Shown piece by piece: positions 45,369 through 54,407 of a DNA stretch of 64,000 bases. Position 1 is the stretch's first letter; each line of letters opens with the position of its first letter. The notes under the pieces were generated by a model. The model was not told where the DNA came from. It saw nothing but the letters and a program-made list of their open reading frames with translations, and did no database searches. Origin of the DNA: Fontibacillus phaseoli (GTDB lineage Bacteria; Bacillota; Bacilli; Paenibacillales; Paenibacillaceae); NCBI RefSeq assembly GCF_003337355.1, contig NZ_QPJW01000001.1, forward strand, positions 372,001 to 436,000, given 5' to 3'. The translations under genes and the position numbers were made by a program.

Positions 45369-46700
45369 GTGAAGAAAATCTATGTGCTCGATACCAATGT
45401 TTTGTTGCACGATCCGGGATCGATTTTTGCTTTTGAGGAGCATGAGGTGATCATTCCTGCGGTAGTTCTGGAGGAGATTGATTCCAAGAAGCGAAATGCC
45501 GAAGAAATCGGGCGAAATGCTCGCAGGGTGTCGCGATTATTGGATGGCCTTCGCGAAAAAGGACATTTGCACGATGGAGTTCAACTGGACAACGGCGGCA
45601 TGCTGAAGGTCGAACTGAACCATCGCAGCTTTCTCAGAGTGCAGGAGATGTTCGTTGAAATAACGAATGACAATCGGATTTTAGCGGTTGCGCTGAACTA
45701 CCACCTCGAACAGCAAGAGGAACATGATTCCCGCCCGGTCGTTCTGGTGAGCAAAGATGTCCTTGTCAGAATCAAGGCGGATGTTCTTGGATTGAACGCG
45801 CAGGATTATTTGTCCGATCGGACCGTCGGTCCAACCGATTTATATAGTGGATATTCGACAGTCAAGGTGCATCCTTCCGTCATCGATGAGTTTTATTCGT
45901 ACCGTTATTTGCCGGTGAAGCCGCTAGGTCTTCCCTATACTTTGTATCCGCATGAATTCGTTATTTTAAAAGATGAAATGGGGACCGGGAAGTCCGCTTT
46001 GCTCCGGGTCAATGGGGATGGTTCAAGACTCGAGCCATTGTATTTAAGCAATGATCCGATTTGGGGAATCAGCGCCCGAAACGCCCAACAACGGATGGCG
46101 CTGGAGTTGCTGCTGAACGACGATATCCCGCTGGTGACCATTACAGGGAAGGCCGGAACGGGTAAAACGCTGCTTGCCTTGGCGGCCGGGTTATTGAAAG
46201 TGGAAGATGACCATAAATATAAAAAATTGCTGATTGCCCGCCCGGTTGTGCCAATGGGCAAGGATATCGGCTATTTGCCTGGAGAAAAGGAGGAGAAGCT
46301 TCGCCCTTGGATGCAGCCGATCTACGATAATCTTGAGTATTTATTCGATACGAAAAAATCCGGTGACATCGAGAAGATTCTGATGGGGCTGGGAAGCATT
46401 CAGGTCGAGGCATTGACCTATATCCGCGGCCGCTCCATTCCCGGACAATTTATCATCGTGGATGAAGCTCAAAATTTGAGCCGTCACGAAGTAAAAACGA
46501 TTGTTTCACGGGTGGGTGAAGGCAGCAAAATCATTTTGATGGGCGATCCGGAACAAATCGATCATCCTTATCTGGATTCGGCGAGCAACGGGCTGACTTA
46601 TCTGGTGGAACGATTTAAGGAACAGGGAATCAGCGGTCATATTACATTGGAAAAAGGAGAACGCTCCAAGCTGGCCCAATTGGCGGCGGACCTGCTGTAA
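45369..46700 (+). CDS. PIN domain-PhoH ATPase fusion (YlaK-like)
   Basis: This 443-residue protein joins an N-terminal PIN nuclease domain (YVLDTNVLLHDP, with acids at about residues 6 and 37, then TNDNRILAVAL) to a C-terminal PhoH ATPase (Walker A GKAGTGKT, about 261-268; VDEAQN; MGDPEQIDHP). Such PhoH2-type proteins act as RNA helicase-ribonucleases. It starts with GTG at 45369. It is the second PhoH in the window and stands apart from the phoH-pgpH unit. Confidence 0.92.
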   Translation: MKKIYVLDTNVLLHDPGSIFAFEEHEVIIPAVVLEEIDSKKRNAEEIGRNARRVSRLLDGLREKGHLHDGVQLDNGGMLKVELNHRSFLRVQEMFVEITNDNRILAVALNYHLEQQEEHDSRPVVLVSKDVLVRIKADVLGLNAQDYLSDRTVGPTDLYSGYSTVKVHPSVIDEFYSYRYLPVKPLGLPYTLYPHEFVILKDEMGTGKSALLRVNGDGSRLEPLYLSNDPIWGISARNAQQRMALELLLNDDIPLVTITGKAGTGKTLLALAAGLLKVEDDHKYKKLLIARPVVPMGKDIGYLPGEKEEKLRPWMQPIYDNLEYLFDTKKSGDIEKILMGLGSIQVEALTYIRGRSIPGQFIIVDEAQNLSRHEVKTIVSRVGEGSKIILMGDPEQIDHPYLDSASNGLTYLVERFKEQGISGHITLEKGERSKLAQLAADLL

Positions 46701-46725
46701 TCGGCGGAAATTGCAGTTGACGATA

Positions 46726-46756
46726 AGGGCCGAAGGCGCAAGCCTCCGGCCCCTTG
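46726..46756 (+). terminator. GC-rich hairpin after the PIN-PhoH gene
   Basis: GGGCCGAAGG and CCTCCGGCCC pair around CGCAAG with one mismatch. No clear T run follows, so termination is only probable. Confidence 0.55.
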
Positions 46757-46869
46757 TAATTTATAAGTAGTCTTTTTGTAATGATTTGTAAGGACAATCT
46801 TCAGGGAGATTTGTTACAATAGAGGGGATTGAGTTATGGGGTTTACCAAGCGGAGAGGAAGAACAGGTT

Positions 46870-48123
46870 GTGAAGCGAAAAAACCATTGGGTGCTTTTTG
46901 CCATCCTTTTGCTAGCCTTAATCAATTTGTCGCCGAGCGAAACATCGACTTTGATGAAATCCGAAGACCAGGGAGAGAGGGAACCGATTACGCCGCAAAA
47001 CCTGGAGAAGGAGAAAGCTCCGGGCAAAATATCGGTCGCGGTTCAATTGCCCGAATCTGACTTTTCTCGTCTGCAGCAACTGAATGAGGAGGTTGCGGAT
47101 GAATATCATATTGAAGTCGAATTGTCGAACCTTATTGCCGGGAAAGATTACTCCACGGTGCGGCAAGAGCTGGAACTGGGTGATTCTCCGGATGTATTGC
47201 TGCTCGATAATATATGGGTTCGGAAATTTGCGGCCGGCGGTTATTTGCTGCCAACGGAAAGTTATTATTCGGGATCTTTAACAGGTGAAGTGTTAAGCGC
47301 TTCCTTGAGCCAGAATGAATGGAACGGATATGTATGGGCGGTTCCGATGGATGCGGATCCCTATGTTTGGGTGTATCATTCTAACAAGCTAAAAGAAATG
47401 GGAACGGAATTTCCTTCATCCGCTAACGGCTGGCAAGAACTCATTAGTACTTTTATAAAACAACCGACATCACCATTTTTGTTTGCCTTGGATTTTAACG
47501 ATCCGTATGCCGCCATGTCCCTTATGTGGCAGTTGACGGGGCAGTCCAAGCCACCAGTCTCAGCTTCCTTGTTCAAAACGACGGGAGAGCTTGAAGCAGC
47601 TGTTCAACAGCTTGATGCACTACGGCCGTTTTTAAAGGATTTCCGGGAGTCGGGAGAAGAAGAGCAAACCTGGAGCCGACTTTACAGCGGGGAAATCCCT
47701 CTCGCCTTGGTGAGGTGGAGCGATGCAAACCGTCATCAGAACCCCAATATCCTAATAAAATACCCTGATCTGGAATACTCGGCAGGGATGTGGGTCGAGG
47801 GAAGAAGTTTTGCCGTTTCGGCCAGATCAAACAATAAAGAGGCGGCGGGGCTATGGATTTCGGCGATGACATCGCAGTTGCAGCAGCGCCGGTGGTATGA
47901 ATTGACTGGTCATCTGCCCGTCTTAAAAACAATGTATTACCAGGCGTCGCGAAACGGGCTTCCCTCATGGATTCCGGCATCCCTCGTAAACGGAAAGGGA
48001 ATTCCGATGCCCGTGGGCTCCGGAATTCCCAATCTGATAGAAAAGTATGCCGCGCTATCATCCACTTTTTTTTACGGGAAACTCAATTCCAAATCTTATT
48101 TGAACGAGTTAAATCAATTATGA
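46870..48123 (+). CDS. Extracellular solute-binding protein, family 1-like, orphan
   Basis: This 417-residue protein has a hydrophobic N-terminal signal (about residues 7-20) without a lipobox cysteine, and a periplasmic-binding-protein core (GDSPDVLLLDNIWVRKFA, YVWAVPMDADPYVWVYHSNKL, KEAAGLWISAM) like sugar-binding lipoproteins. It starts with GTG at 46870. No permease or ATPase gene is beside it, and the next gene is convergent. It may be secreted, anchored by its uncleaved signal, or serve a distant transporter. The ligand is unknown. Confidence 0.82.
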   Translation: MKRKNHWVLFAILLLALINLSPSETSTLMKSEDQGEREPITPQNLEKEKAPGKISVAVQLPESDFSRLQQLNEEVADEYHIEVELSNLIAGKDYSTVRQELELGDSPDVLLLDNIWVRKFAAGGYLLPTESYYSGSLTGEVLSASLSQNEWNGYVWAVPMDADPYVWVYHSNKLKEMGTEFPSSANGWQELISTFIKQPTSPFLFALDFNDPYAAMSLMWQLTGQSKPPVSASLFKTTGELEAAVQQLDALRPFLKDFRESGEEEQTWSRLYSGEIPLALVRWSDANRHQNPNILIKYPDLEYSAGMWVEGRSFAVSARSNNKEAAGLWISAMTSQLQQRRWYELTGHLPVLKTMYYQASRNGLPSWIPASLVNGKGIPMPVGSGIPNLIEKYAALSSTFFYGKLNSKSYLNELNQL

Positions 48124-48163
48124 GTACTTTTCCTTCCTATAATTACGATAGACAATATTCAGG

Positions 48164-49270
48164 TTATAGAGCGATTTTTAACTTTATGATCAGGGTTCCC
48201 TTACGAATTTCCGCTTCGGTGGCTTCGACGAAGGGAACTATTTTTTTGGGATAAAATCCGAGATCGAAGTCTTTCTCAAGCTCTAGCCGGGTAGTATCCG
48301 GCAACTCAAGACCGTTAAACAGAAGTCGGTCCACATGGAACGTAATCGAGTTTTGCGGCTCGTTCTCAACGGTATAATGGCCTTCCACTTTCAGTTCAAG
48401 ACCTTCTCTGCGGCCTTGCGCGACAATTCGTTCGTCTTCAAAGACGAAGGACATGTTCTTCAAAAGTTCGTTTCTGCCGTGAAGGAAATTATTCAAATCC
48501 TCTTCCTTAACCGTTAAAATATAACCTTCCTTATCGGATGATAGGCTGTCTTCGTGATCCTTCAAAAAGTCGGGAAATCCGGACATTGCCGCTGAAAGTG
48601 CCCGGAAATACCGGCGGACTTCATACAAACCGACATTTTCCCAATAAACGGTTAGCTCCCGAATCATTTCTTTCAATTTCTCGGGGTCTACACTTGCGCT
48701 GAGTGATCCGTCAACGCTTTGTTGCAGGAGGGCGACGCGCTTGCGCTGTTGCAGCAACCCTGCTTTCATTTGATCAAGATCGGAGGATAATTTGTCGAGC
48801 TTGCGTTTCGTCTTTGCCAAATCGGCATATTCCGTTTTATAGCTGTTCAAAATATACCGGTCTCTTTCCGCGATCAACTGATAATAGTCCAGCATGGAGA
48901 AAAAATCCTTCAGACTGTTAGCGGATAGCAGTGCTGAGAGCAGTGTTTCCCGTTCGCCCATATAATAAGCAGCAAGTCGCTTGCCCGCCTGTTCCTGATT
49001 TCCGCGAATCTGATTGTTCTTATCCTTAAGTTGCAGCTCAAGCTGCTGAATGTTCTGCTCGGTTAGCTGCTGTTCTTTCTCGATTCGGGCAATTTCCCTG
49101 TCGATCTCTACGATGGATAAGCTTTCTTGCAGCACTTTCAACTCCTCGTCCGACATCGGGGCGGCCATTAATCGTGCGGGCAGCAAGAGGGCGACCGTTA
49201 GCGATATCGAGAGGAAAAATGCCGACATTACTCTGTTAATTCGATCCACTCTCCCCATATAGGATTTCAT
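48164..49270 (-). CDS. Secreted coiled-coil protein (CwlO/PcsB-like N-terminus)
   Basis: This 368-residue protein has a signal peptide (about residues 13-36, ending MAAPMSDEE), a long coiled coil (about 40-200) rich in Gln, Glu and Leu like the N-terminal halves of CwlO or PcsB, and a beta-type C-terminal domain that I do not recognise. No peptidase motif follows the coiled coil. A role in envelope processes is an inference. The exact start is uncertain; the first ATG lacks a strong ribosome binding site. Confidence 0.75.
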   Translation of the reverse strand: MKSYMGRVDRINRVMSAFFLSISLTVALLLPARLMAAPMSDEELKVLQESLSIVEIDREIARIEKEQQLTEQNIQQLELQLKDKNNQIRGNQEQAGKRLAAYYMGERETLLSALLSANSLKDFFSMLDYYQLIAERDRYILNSYKTEYADLAKTKRKLDKLSSDLDQMKAGLLQQRKRVALLQQSVDGSLSASVDPEKLKEMIRELTVYWENVGLYEVRRYFRALSAAMSGFPDFLKDHEDSLSSDKEGYILTVKEEDLNNFLHGRNELLKNMSFVFEDERIVAQGRREGLELKVEGHYTVENEPQNSITFHVDRLLFNGLELPDTTRLELEKDFDLGFYPKKIVPFVEATEAEIRKGTLIIKLKIAL

Positions 49271-49338
49271 CCATATATATGATATCAGTAAATCAAATAT
49301 CAGTATGTTATTTATTTTTAAACTTTCGCAAAAAATGA

Positions 49339-49371
49339 AAAAAGGCGCTCCGGATGAGCCGGATCGCCTTT
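49339..49371 (-). terminator. Rho-independent terminator of the DUF2626 gene
   Basis: On the - strand AAAGGCGATCCGG pairs with CCGGAGCGCCTTT around a short loop with one mismatch, followed by a T-rich tract. Confidence 0.88.
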
Positions 49372-49390
49372 AGTTTTGGAACAGAGGGGA

Positions 49391-49627
49391 TTATAGCGGC
49401 ATTCCCATCTGAAAGATTGTCCAGTAGCTGAAGCCTGTAAAGGCTACAATCATATATCCCCAGAAGAGCAAGATATACGTTCTTTCCGTGAACTTCAGGT
49501 AACCGAACAGTACGAAGAAGGCGGTTTGCAGGAAGAACAGCAAAGCCATTTCAATCAGGTTGCCGGCAAAAGCCATTAGTCCGATGGCCAGTGTAAAAAA
49601 GCCAAGAACGCGGAACATGCGTGCCAA
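49391..49627 (-). CDS. DUF2626 small membrane protein
   Basis: This 78-residue protein has two or three hydrophobic helices and the family pattern RMFRVLGFFTLAIG, FLQTAFFVLFGYLKFTERTY. The TTG start at 49627 follows an AAAGGGGGA ribosome binding site by about eight bases. It has its own promoter and terminator, so it is a single-gene unit. Function is unknown. Confidence 0.85.
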   Translation of the reverse strand: MARMFRVLGFFTLAIGLMAFAGNLIEMALLFFLQTAFFVLFGYLKFTERTYILLFWGYMIVAFTGFSYWTIFQMGMPL

Positions 49628-49677
49628 GAGAAAATCCCCCTTTCCTATGTATACACGTCTACCGATTTCTATACCTC

Positions 49678-49706
49678 ATTATACCCGCTCCCCCAACAAG
49701 TGTAAA
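49678..49706 (-). promoter_or_regulatory. Sigma-A promoter of the DUF2626 gene
   Basis: On the - strand TTTACA (49701-49706) and TATAAT (49678-49683) are exactly 17 bp apart, reading toward the DUF2626 gene. Confidence 0.85.
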
Positions 49707-49973
49707 CGAAAAGTCGATAATAATTAGAAAGTTTAGGCTTGTTGTGTGACTTATATTATTGCCTGATATTTGTGAATGATGTGTGCTTATTTAGTTTTTT
49801 TAAAATGAGGTATGGAGGCGCTTTAATTTGGCAATACATTTTAGTATCAAATAGATTCTATGAACTCTATGAGAGGCATAGAAATGGAGTAAGAAGTTTT
49901 TTACCAGCACGCCTGCCGGAACAGCCGGCCGGAAGACGGTTATATTAGGATGTCGTTAGGAGGTTTTTATAGC
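49707..49973. other. Intergenic region upstream of the RsfA-like gene
   Basis: With the - strand promoter to its left this completes a 346-bp gap between divergent genes. It is AT-rich and includes a 69-codon open frame (49739-49948) without a ribosome binding site, which I do not accept as a gene. I could not identify a convincing promoter for the RsfA-like gene. Confidence 0.5.
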
Positions 49974-50627
49974 ATGACAGCGGTGAGACAAGATGCGTGG
50001 AGTGCGGAAGATGATTTGATTTTGGCGGAAGTGACTCTGCGCCATATTCGGGAGGGCAGCACTCAATTGACTGCCTTTGAGGAAGTGGGAGAGCGTATCG
50101 GGAGAACGGCGGCAGCGTGCGGCTTCCGGTGGAACAGTTGCGTCCGCAAAAAGTATGAGGCGGCGATCGGCATTGCCAAAGCTCAGCGGCAAAAACGGAG
50201 TTATTTAAAGAAGCAAGGATCTATTGCGGGAAATCCGGCGATATCCTCGCTGGCTCCGGTCGAACTGGATGAAGGGAATTACAGAAGTGAAGGGGTAACG
50301 GAAGAGACCATTTCGATCGACGCCGTGATCCGGTTTTTGCGCGGCTGGAAAAGCACGATTCAGGATACGAGCCGGCATGTTAAATCTCTTGAGAAAGAAC
50401 TGAGGGAAAAGGAAGATCTGCTTGCCAGACTTCGCGAGGAAAATGAACATTTATCCACGCAAGTAAATGAAGTGCAGACCGACTACCGGGTGGTTAATGA
50501 CGATTACAAAGCGTTAATTCAGATTATGGATCGTGCCCGCCGTTTGGCTTTTCTTAATGAAGAAGAAGAGGATGCAAAAACGAGATTCAAAATGGATGCG
50601 AATGGGAATTTGGAACGAATCGAATAG
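49974..50627 (+). CDS. RsfA-family transcription regulator (YlbO-like)
   Basis: This 217-residue protein has an N-terminal Myb/SANT-like DNA-binding domain (DAWSAEDDLILAEVTLRHIREG, then AACGFRWNSCVRKKY) and a C-terminal coiled coil. RsfA-type proteins are prespore regulators that tune sigma-F genes. ATG at 49974 is chosen because AGGAGG at 49958-49963 is ten bases upstream. It precedes a panE-like gene, the same order as ylbO in B. subtilis. A terminator follows. Confidence 0.88.
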   Translation: MTAVRQDAWSAEDDLILAEVTLRHIREGSTQLTAFEEVGERIGRTAAACGFRWNSCVRKKYEAAIGIAKAQRQKRSYLKKQGSIAGNPAISSLAPVELDEGNYRSEGVTEETISIDAVIRFLRGWKSTIQDTSRHVKSLEKELREKEDLLARLREENEHLSTQVNEVQTDYRVVNDDYKALIQIMDRARRLAFLNEEEEDAKTRFKMDANGNLERIE

Positions 50628-50646
50628 TCAAGCTTCAAATTAAAAT

Positions 50647-50673
50647 CCTGCCTCTGAGGCAGGTTTTTTTTTT
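50647..50673 (+). terminator. Rho-independent terminator after the RsfA-like gene
   Basis: CCTGCCTC-T-GAGGCAGG is a perfect palindrome followed by ten T residues. Confidence 0.9.
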
Positions 50674-50786
50674 GTGTAATTTTGGCCGGAAAGTCCCTTC
50701 GCGAGTTGTTTTGTATTTTTGGGGGGAGGTTTGGTATAAAAGAAGTAGGGAACTTCGGTCGCTTTAAGGAAAGGAAGAAAGAAAGT

Positions 50787-51764
50787 ATGAAAATAGATAT
50801 TATCGGTGCGGGTGCTCTCGGCATGTTGTTTGGAGGGATGCTGGCGGGCGCCGGCGAACAGGTTGCTTTTTGGACGAGAACTCCCGAACAGGCAGAGATG
50901 CTGAATAGGGAAGGATTTGAAGTGGAGGGGCCCAAAGAATCAAAGTTTTTTATTGATTCCGGCAGCTTTGCGGCGCATACGCTACATCAGGCGGCAGAAC
51001 ATGGGAGAGACCGCGCTCCGGATTGGATTTTACTGACCGTGAAGCAGCGGCATATCGATGATCGGCTGTTGAAGGCTATGGGTGAAATTATGGGGCCAAA
51101 GACGAAAATCGCTTGTTATCAAAACGGAGTCGGACATCTTGAAAAAATAAAGACGGCCTTCCCTGACAGATATCTCTATGCGGTTGTTACTACCGAAGGA
51201 GCGAAACGGACAAGCGGAGGCAATGTGAAACGCGCAGGACTGGGAAAGACGGAAGTAGGGATCCCGGTATCTGCGGGTTTGAAAAAAAGGGAGCAAGGAA
51301 GTCTGGCGGAGTTGGACCGAATTGGAAGAGAAAACGCGGAAAGTTTGATTCTTGGACTTGAAAAGGCAGGATTCGCCGTCTTTTTGTCGAATGACATCGA
51401 TAAGGAGATTTACAGAAAACTGCTGATCAATGCCGTTATAAACCCTTTAACCGCCCTGTTGCGAATCCCTAATGGAGAATTACTGGCAAGAAATGAGCGT
51501 ACGGATCTGATGCGCCAGCTTTGCGATGAAGGGGTGGCGGTCTACCAGGCCTATGGAATTTCCGTTGATCCGGATATGTACGGCACGATCGCGGCGGTTT
51601 GCCATTCTACTGCTGCGAATACTTCATCCATGTTAAAAGATGTTCTCGAGGGTTCCCCGACGGAAGTTGACTTCATTAATGGCCGTCTTGTTGAAATGGC
51701 CCGAAAGGTAAATCTTCATATCCCTGGACATGAAACGCTCTGGCGGCTGATCAGCGCTCTTTAG
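50787..51764 (+). CDS. panE: 2-dehydropantoate 2-reductase-like protein
   Basis: This 325-residue ketopantoate reductase family protein has the NADPH motif IIGAGALGMLFGG at the N-terminus, the conserved lysine segment TVKQRHID, and the C-terminal block KLLINAVINPLTALL with EVDFINGRLVE. It would make pantoate for coenzyme A. ATG at 50787 follows an AAGGAAAGGAAG purine run. The substrate may differ, because the family includes related reductases. Confidence 0.88.
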   Translation: MKIDIIGAGALGMLFGGMLAGAGEQVAFWTRTPEQAEMLNREGFEVEGPKESKFFIDSGSFAAHTLHQAAEHGRDRAPDWILLTVKQRHIDDRLLKAMGEIMGPKTKIACYQNGVGHLEKIKTAFPDRYLYAVVTTEGAKRTSGGNVKRAGLGKTEVGIPVSAGLKKREQGSLAELDRIGRENAESLILGLEKAGFAVFLSNDIDKEIYRKLLINAVINPLTALLRIPNGELLARNERTDLMRQLCDEGVAVYQAYGISVDPDMYGTIAAVCHSTAANTSSMLKDVLEGSPTEVDFINGRLVEMARKVNLHIPGHETLWRLISAL

Positions 51765-51886
51765 ACTCAGAAGAGATATAATATTATAGTAACTCACCGA
51801 GCAAGTAACCTTTTGCATACGGTCTTGAAGAATGAGGACCATTATCCGGCAAGTAAACCCGGTAAATACATTGAGGAGGTGGAAAT

Positions 51887-52270
51887 TTGAGTATTTTGCT
51901 CACGTCTGTCATCATTCTCGCCATCATACCCGTCATTCCCTTTGTGCTTGTTTATTTTATTGCTTCTTATGTAAAAAAAGATAAAAAGGCTGCGGTAAAA
52001 CTGGCTATGGATGTGACAACGCTGTTTTTGATCCTGTCCGTTTCTGCCTTGTTTAACAACGTCTTCGGTTCCAAATTCGGTTTTTATCTTATCTTACTGG
52101 TGCTGTTGATTGCGACCGGATTAATCGGAGGGGCGCAAAACCGCTTGAAAGGCAAGGTGGATATGCGCAGGCTGGTAAGGGCAGTATGGAGACTGACTTT
52201 CGCCGGAACCGGCGTCGCTTATATCCTGCTTTTTCTCATTAGCTTCATTACATATATTAGCGGAGCATAG
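51887..52270 (+). CDS. DUF3397 membrane protein
   Basis: This 127-residue protein has four transmembrane helices (about residues 3-26, 39-58, 64-80 and 103-124). It starts with TTG at 51887, with GAGGAGGTGG just upstream. DUF3397 proteins usually sit near panE and bshC in Bacillales. Function is unknown. A terminator at 52357 ends the transcript. Confidence 0.8.
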   Translation: MSILLTSVIILAIIPVIPFVLVYFIASYVKKDKKAAVKLAMDVTTLFLILSVSALFNNVFGSKFGFYLILLVLLIATGLIGGAQNRLKGKVDMRRLVRAVWRLTFAGTGVAYILLFLISFITYISGA

Positions 52271-52356
52271 GTCGCGCTAAAGAGAAAAAATTGTTACATA
52301 AAATTATGACATGTTTGGTTAATTGTTAAGCTTAGAAAAAGTCAATATTGTATAAT

Positions 52357-52387
52357 GGACTATTTTGTTAAATAAATAGTCCTTTTT
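52357..52387 (+). terminator. Rho-independent terminator after the DUF3397 gene
   Basis: GGACTATTT pairs with AAATAGTCC around an eight-base loop, followed by TTTTT. A TATAAT string directly precedes it (52351-52356) but I see no matching -35. Confidence 0.85.
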
Positions 52388-52420
52388 ATTAACCAATGAT
52401 TAAATTTCTGAAAATTTATG

Positions 52421-52450
52421 TTGGATTTTTTTGACCGCTGGTTGTATAAT
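52421..52450 (+). promoter_or_regulatory. Sigma-A promoter of the opp operon
   Basis: TTGGAT (52421-52426) and TATAAT (52445-52450) are 18 bp apart, predicting a start near 52457 and a short leader before oppA. Confidence 0.78.
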
Positions 52451-52491
52451 CTAAAAACATATACCACAATTTTTAAGGGGGACACTGCAAG

Positions 52492-54201
52492 ATGAAGAAG
52501 AGTAAGAGTCTATTACTGCTTTTGACACTAGTTCTTGCGGTTGGTACGCTGCTAGCGGCATGCGGATCGAACGACAAGAAAAATAGTGCCTCAAACGGCG
52601 GTAACAACGCAACTTCCAACAGTGGCGAAAAGGCTGCTAACAGCGGTGATGAGAAGTTGGCCGCAGATCAAACGCTTAGAATCAACCTGAGTGCAGAGCC
52701 GCCTACTTTCGACCCGGCTCAAGCGCAAGACAGCCAAGCCAACACGGTATTGAAAACCATGTACGAAGGCTTGACGCGCATGGATGATTCCGGTGAACCG
52801 CAACCGGCTGCTGCCGAGAAATGGGAAATTGACGGAACCAAGTACACTTTTCATCTTCGTCAAGATGCTAAATGGAGCAATGGCGACCCTGTAACCGCGA
52901 AGGATTTCGTATTTGCTTGGGAACGCGTACTCAGCCCGAACACACAACCGGCCGCTCCATACGCTTATCAGTTGTATTACCTTAAAAATGCTCAAGAATA
53001 TAATGAAGGAAAAGTTACGGACTTCAGCCAAGTCGGCGTAAAGGCGATCGATGATTACACGCTTGAAGTGGAAATCGTAGCTCCTACTCCATACTTCCTG
53101 GGTCTGACTTCTTTCTATACGTATTATCCTGTTCACTCGTCCGTTAAGGATGATGACAAATGGGCTGTTGACGCTAGCAAAATGATCGTAAACGGCGCAT
53201 TTACTCTGACTAACTGGATTAAAGGCCAAACGATCGAAGTGACCAAAAACGAAAACTATTGGGATAAAGACAGCATCAAGCTTAACAAAATTTCTATGTC
53301 TTTGGTAAACAGCAGCGCAACTGAATTGGCTAGTTACCAAAACGGCGAGTTGGATCGCGTAGGTCATCCTAACGGTGAAATTCCAACCGACCAAATTCCG
53401 ATCCTTAAAGATCAATTGAAAGATGAATTGGGGATTAAAGGGATCGCAAGTACGTACTATTACGAATTTAACGTGACGGCTGAGCCGTTTGATAACGTAA
53501 ATATCCGTAGAGCTTTTGCAATGGCCATCGATCGCCAAGCGATTGTCGATAATGTAACTCTCGGCGGACAACTTCCTGCATTCGGTTATGTTCCTCCGGG
53601 CATCAAAGGCGTTAACGACGAATATCGTAACGAACACAAAGACGACTACTTCACGGAAAACCTGGAAGAAGCCAAAAAATTGCTCGAACAAGGTATGCAA
53701 GAAAAAGGCTATACAAAACTTCCTGAAATCACTTTGATTTATAACTCCAGTGACGCGCATAAGAAAGTTGCGCTTGCTGTTGCAGACATGTGGAAGAAAA
53801 ATCTTGGCATTAACGTGAAAACGGAAAACCAAGAATGGGGCGTATTTATCGAAAACCGTCAAAACCTGAACTATCAGGTGGCTCGTGCCGGCTGGACTGC
53901 CGACTACAACGATCCTATGACGTTCTTGGATATGTGGGTAACCGGCGGCGGTAACAACGACACTGGTTTCACCAATGCAGAATACGATAAATTGATTGCT
54001 GAAGCGAAATCTACTGATAAAGCAGAGACACGCGACGCTAACTTCTCGAAGGCAGAAGAAATTCTGATTAAAGACAATCAAGTTTTGATGCCAATCTACT
54101 ATTACACTAACGTTTCGGCTGAGAAGCCTTATCTGAAAGGCGTAGTGCTTGATTTCAGTGGCGGCGTTGACTACTCTCGCGCTTATCTGACTGAAAAGTA
54201 A
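52492..54201 (+). CDS. oppA: Oligopeptide ABC transporter substrate-binding lipoprotein
   Basis: This 569-residue lipoprotein has a signal peptide with lipobox LLAAC (C24), an Asn/Ser-rich linker, and a full SBP family 5 fold (AEPPTFDPAQAQDSQANTV, NGDPVTAKDFVFAWERVL, VNGAFTLTNW). It captures peptides outside the cell for OppBCDF. Ribosome binding site AAGGGGG is strong. Codon use is AT-biased as in highly expressed genes, which also leaves a long meaningless antisense frame. A terminator follows, so oppA is probably made in excess of the membrane genes. Confidence 0.95.
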   Translation: MKKSKSLLLLLTLVLAVGTLLAACGSNDKKNSASNGGNNATSNSGEKAANSGDEKLAADQTLRINLSAEPPTFDPAQAQDSQANTVLKTMYEGLTRMDDSGEPQPAAAEKWEIDGTKYTFHLRQDAKWSNGDPVTAKDFVFAWERVLSPNTQPAAPYAYQLYYLKNAQEYNEGKVTDFSQVGVKAIDDYTLEVEIVAPTPYFLGLTSFYTYYPVHSSVKDDDKWAVDASKMIVNGAFTLTNWIKGQTIEVTKNENYWDKDSIKLNKISMSLVNSSATELASYQNGELDRVGHPNGEIPTDQIPILKDQLKDELGIKGIASTYYYEFNVTAEPFDNVNIRRAFAMAIDRQAIVDNVTLGGQLPAFGYVPPGIKGVNDEYRNEHKDDYFTENLEEAKKLLEQGMQEKGYTKLPEITLIYNSSDAHKKVALAVADMWKKNLGINVKTENQEWGVFIENRQNLNYQVARAGWTADYNDPMTFLDMWVTGGGNNDTGFTNAEYDKLIAEAKSTDKAETRDANFSKAEEILIKDNQVLMPIYYYTNVSAEKPYLKGVVLDFSGGVDYSRAYLTEK

Positions 54202-54245
54202 TTCCAATCAGCAGGCATATGCAAGAACGAAGCGAATAGCAACTT

Positions 54246-54288
54246 CGGGATATATATGTGGGTATTCCATATATATCCCGTTTTTTTT
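54246..54288 (+). terminator. Terminator inside the opp operon, after oppA
   Basis: CGGGATATATATG pairs perfectly with CATATATATCCCG around a nine-base loop, followed by eight T residues. Partial read-through into oppBCDF is expected because no clear promoter precedes oppB. Confidence 0.92.
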
Positions 54289-54407
54289 GTGTGCGGCAGT
54301 TCCCCAAGGATTTCATGATTATACAATCAAATGGAATAGACAAAGCGGTTTGTTTCACCTAAAATCGAAATATGTCGAAATTTTATTAGGAGGAGGTGTT
54401 AACGGGC

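Noticed and set aside
49739..49948. 69-codon frame before the RsfA-like gene
   Set aside because: No ribosome binding site, unusual composition and no family resemblance; it lies in AT-rich intergenic DNA.
52351..52356. TATAAT as an opp promoter -10
   Set aside because: It lies directly before a terminator and lacks a -35 at a proper distance; the pair at 52421-52450 fits better.
52591..54207. 538-codon open frame antisense to oppA
   Set aside because: It mirrors the biased codon use of the highly expressed oppA, has no ribosome binding site and no recognisable protein motif.
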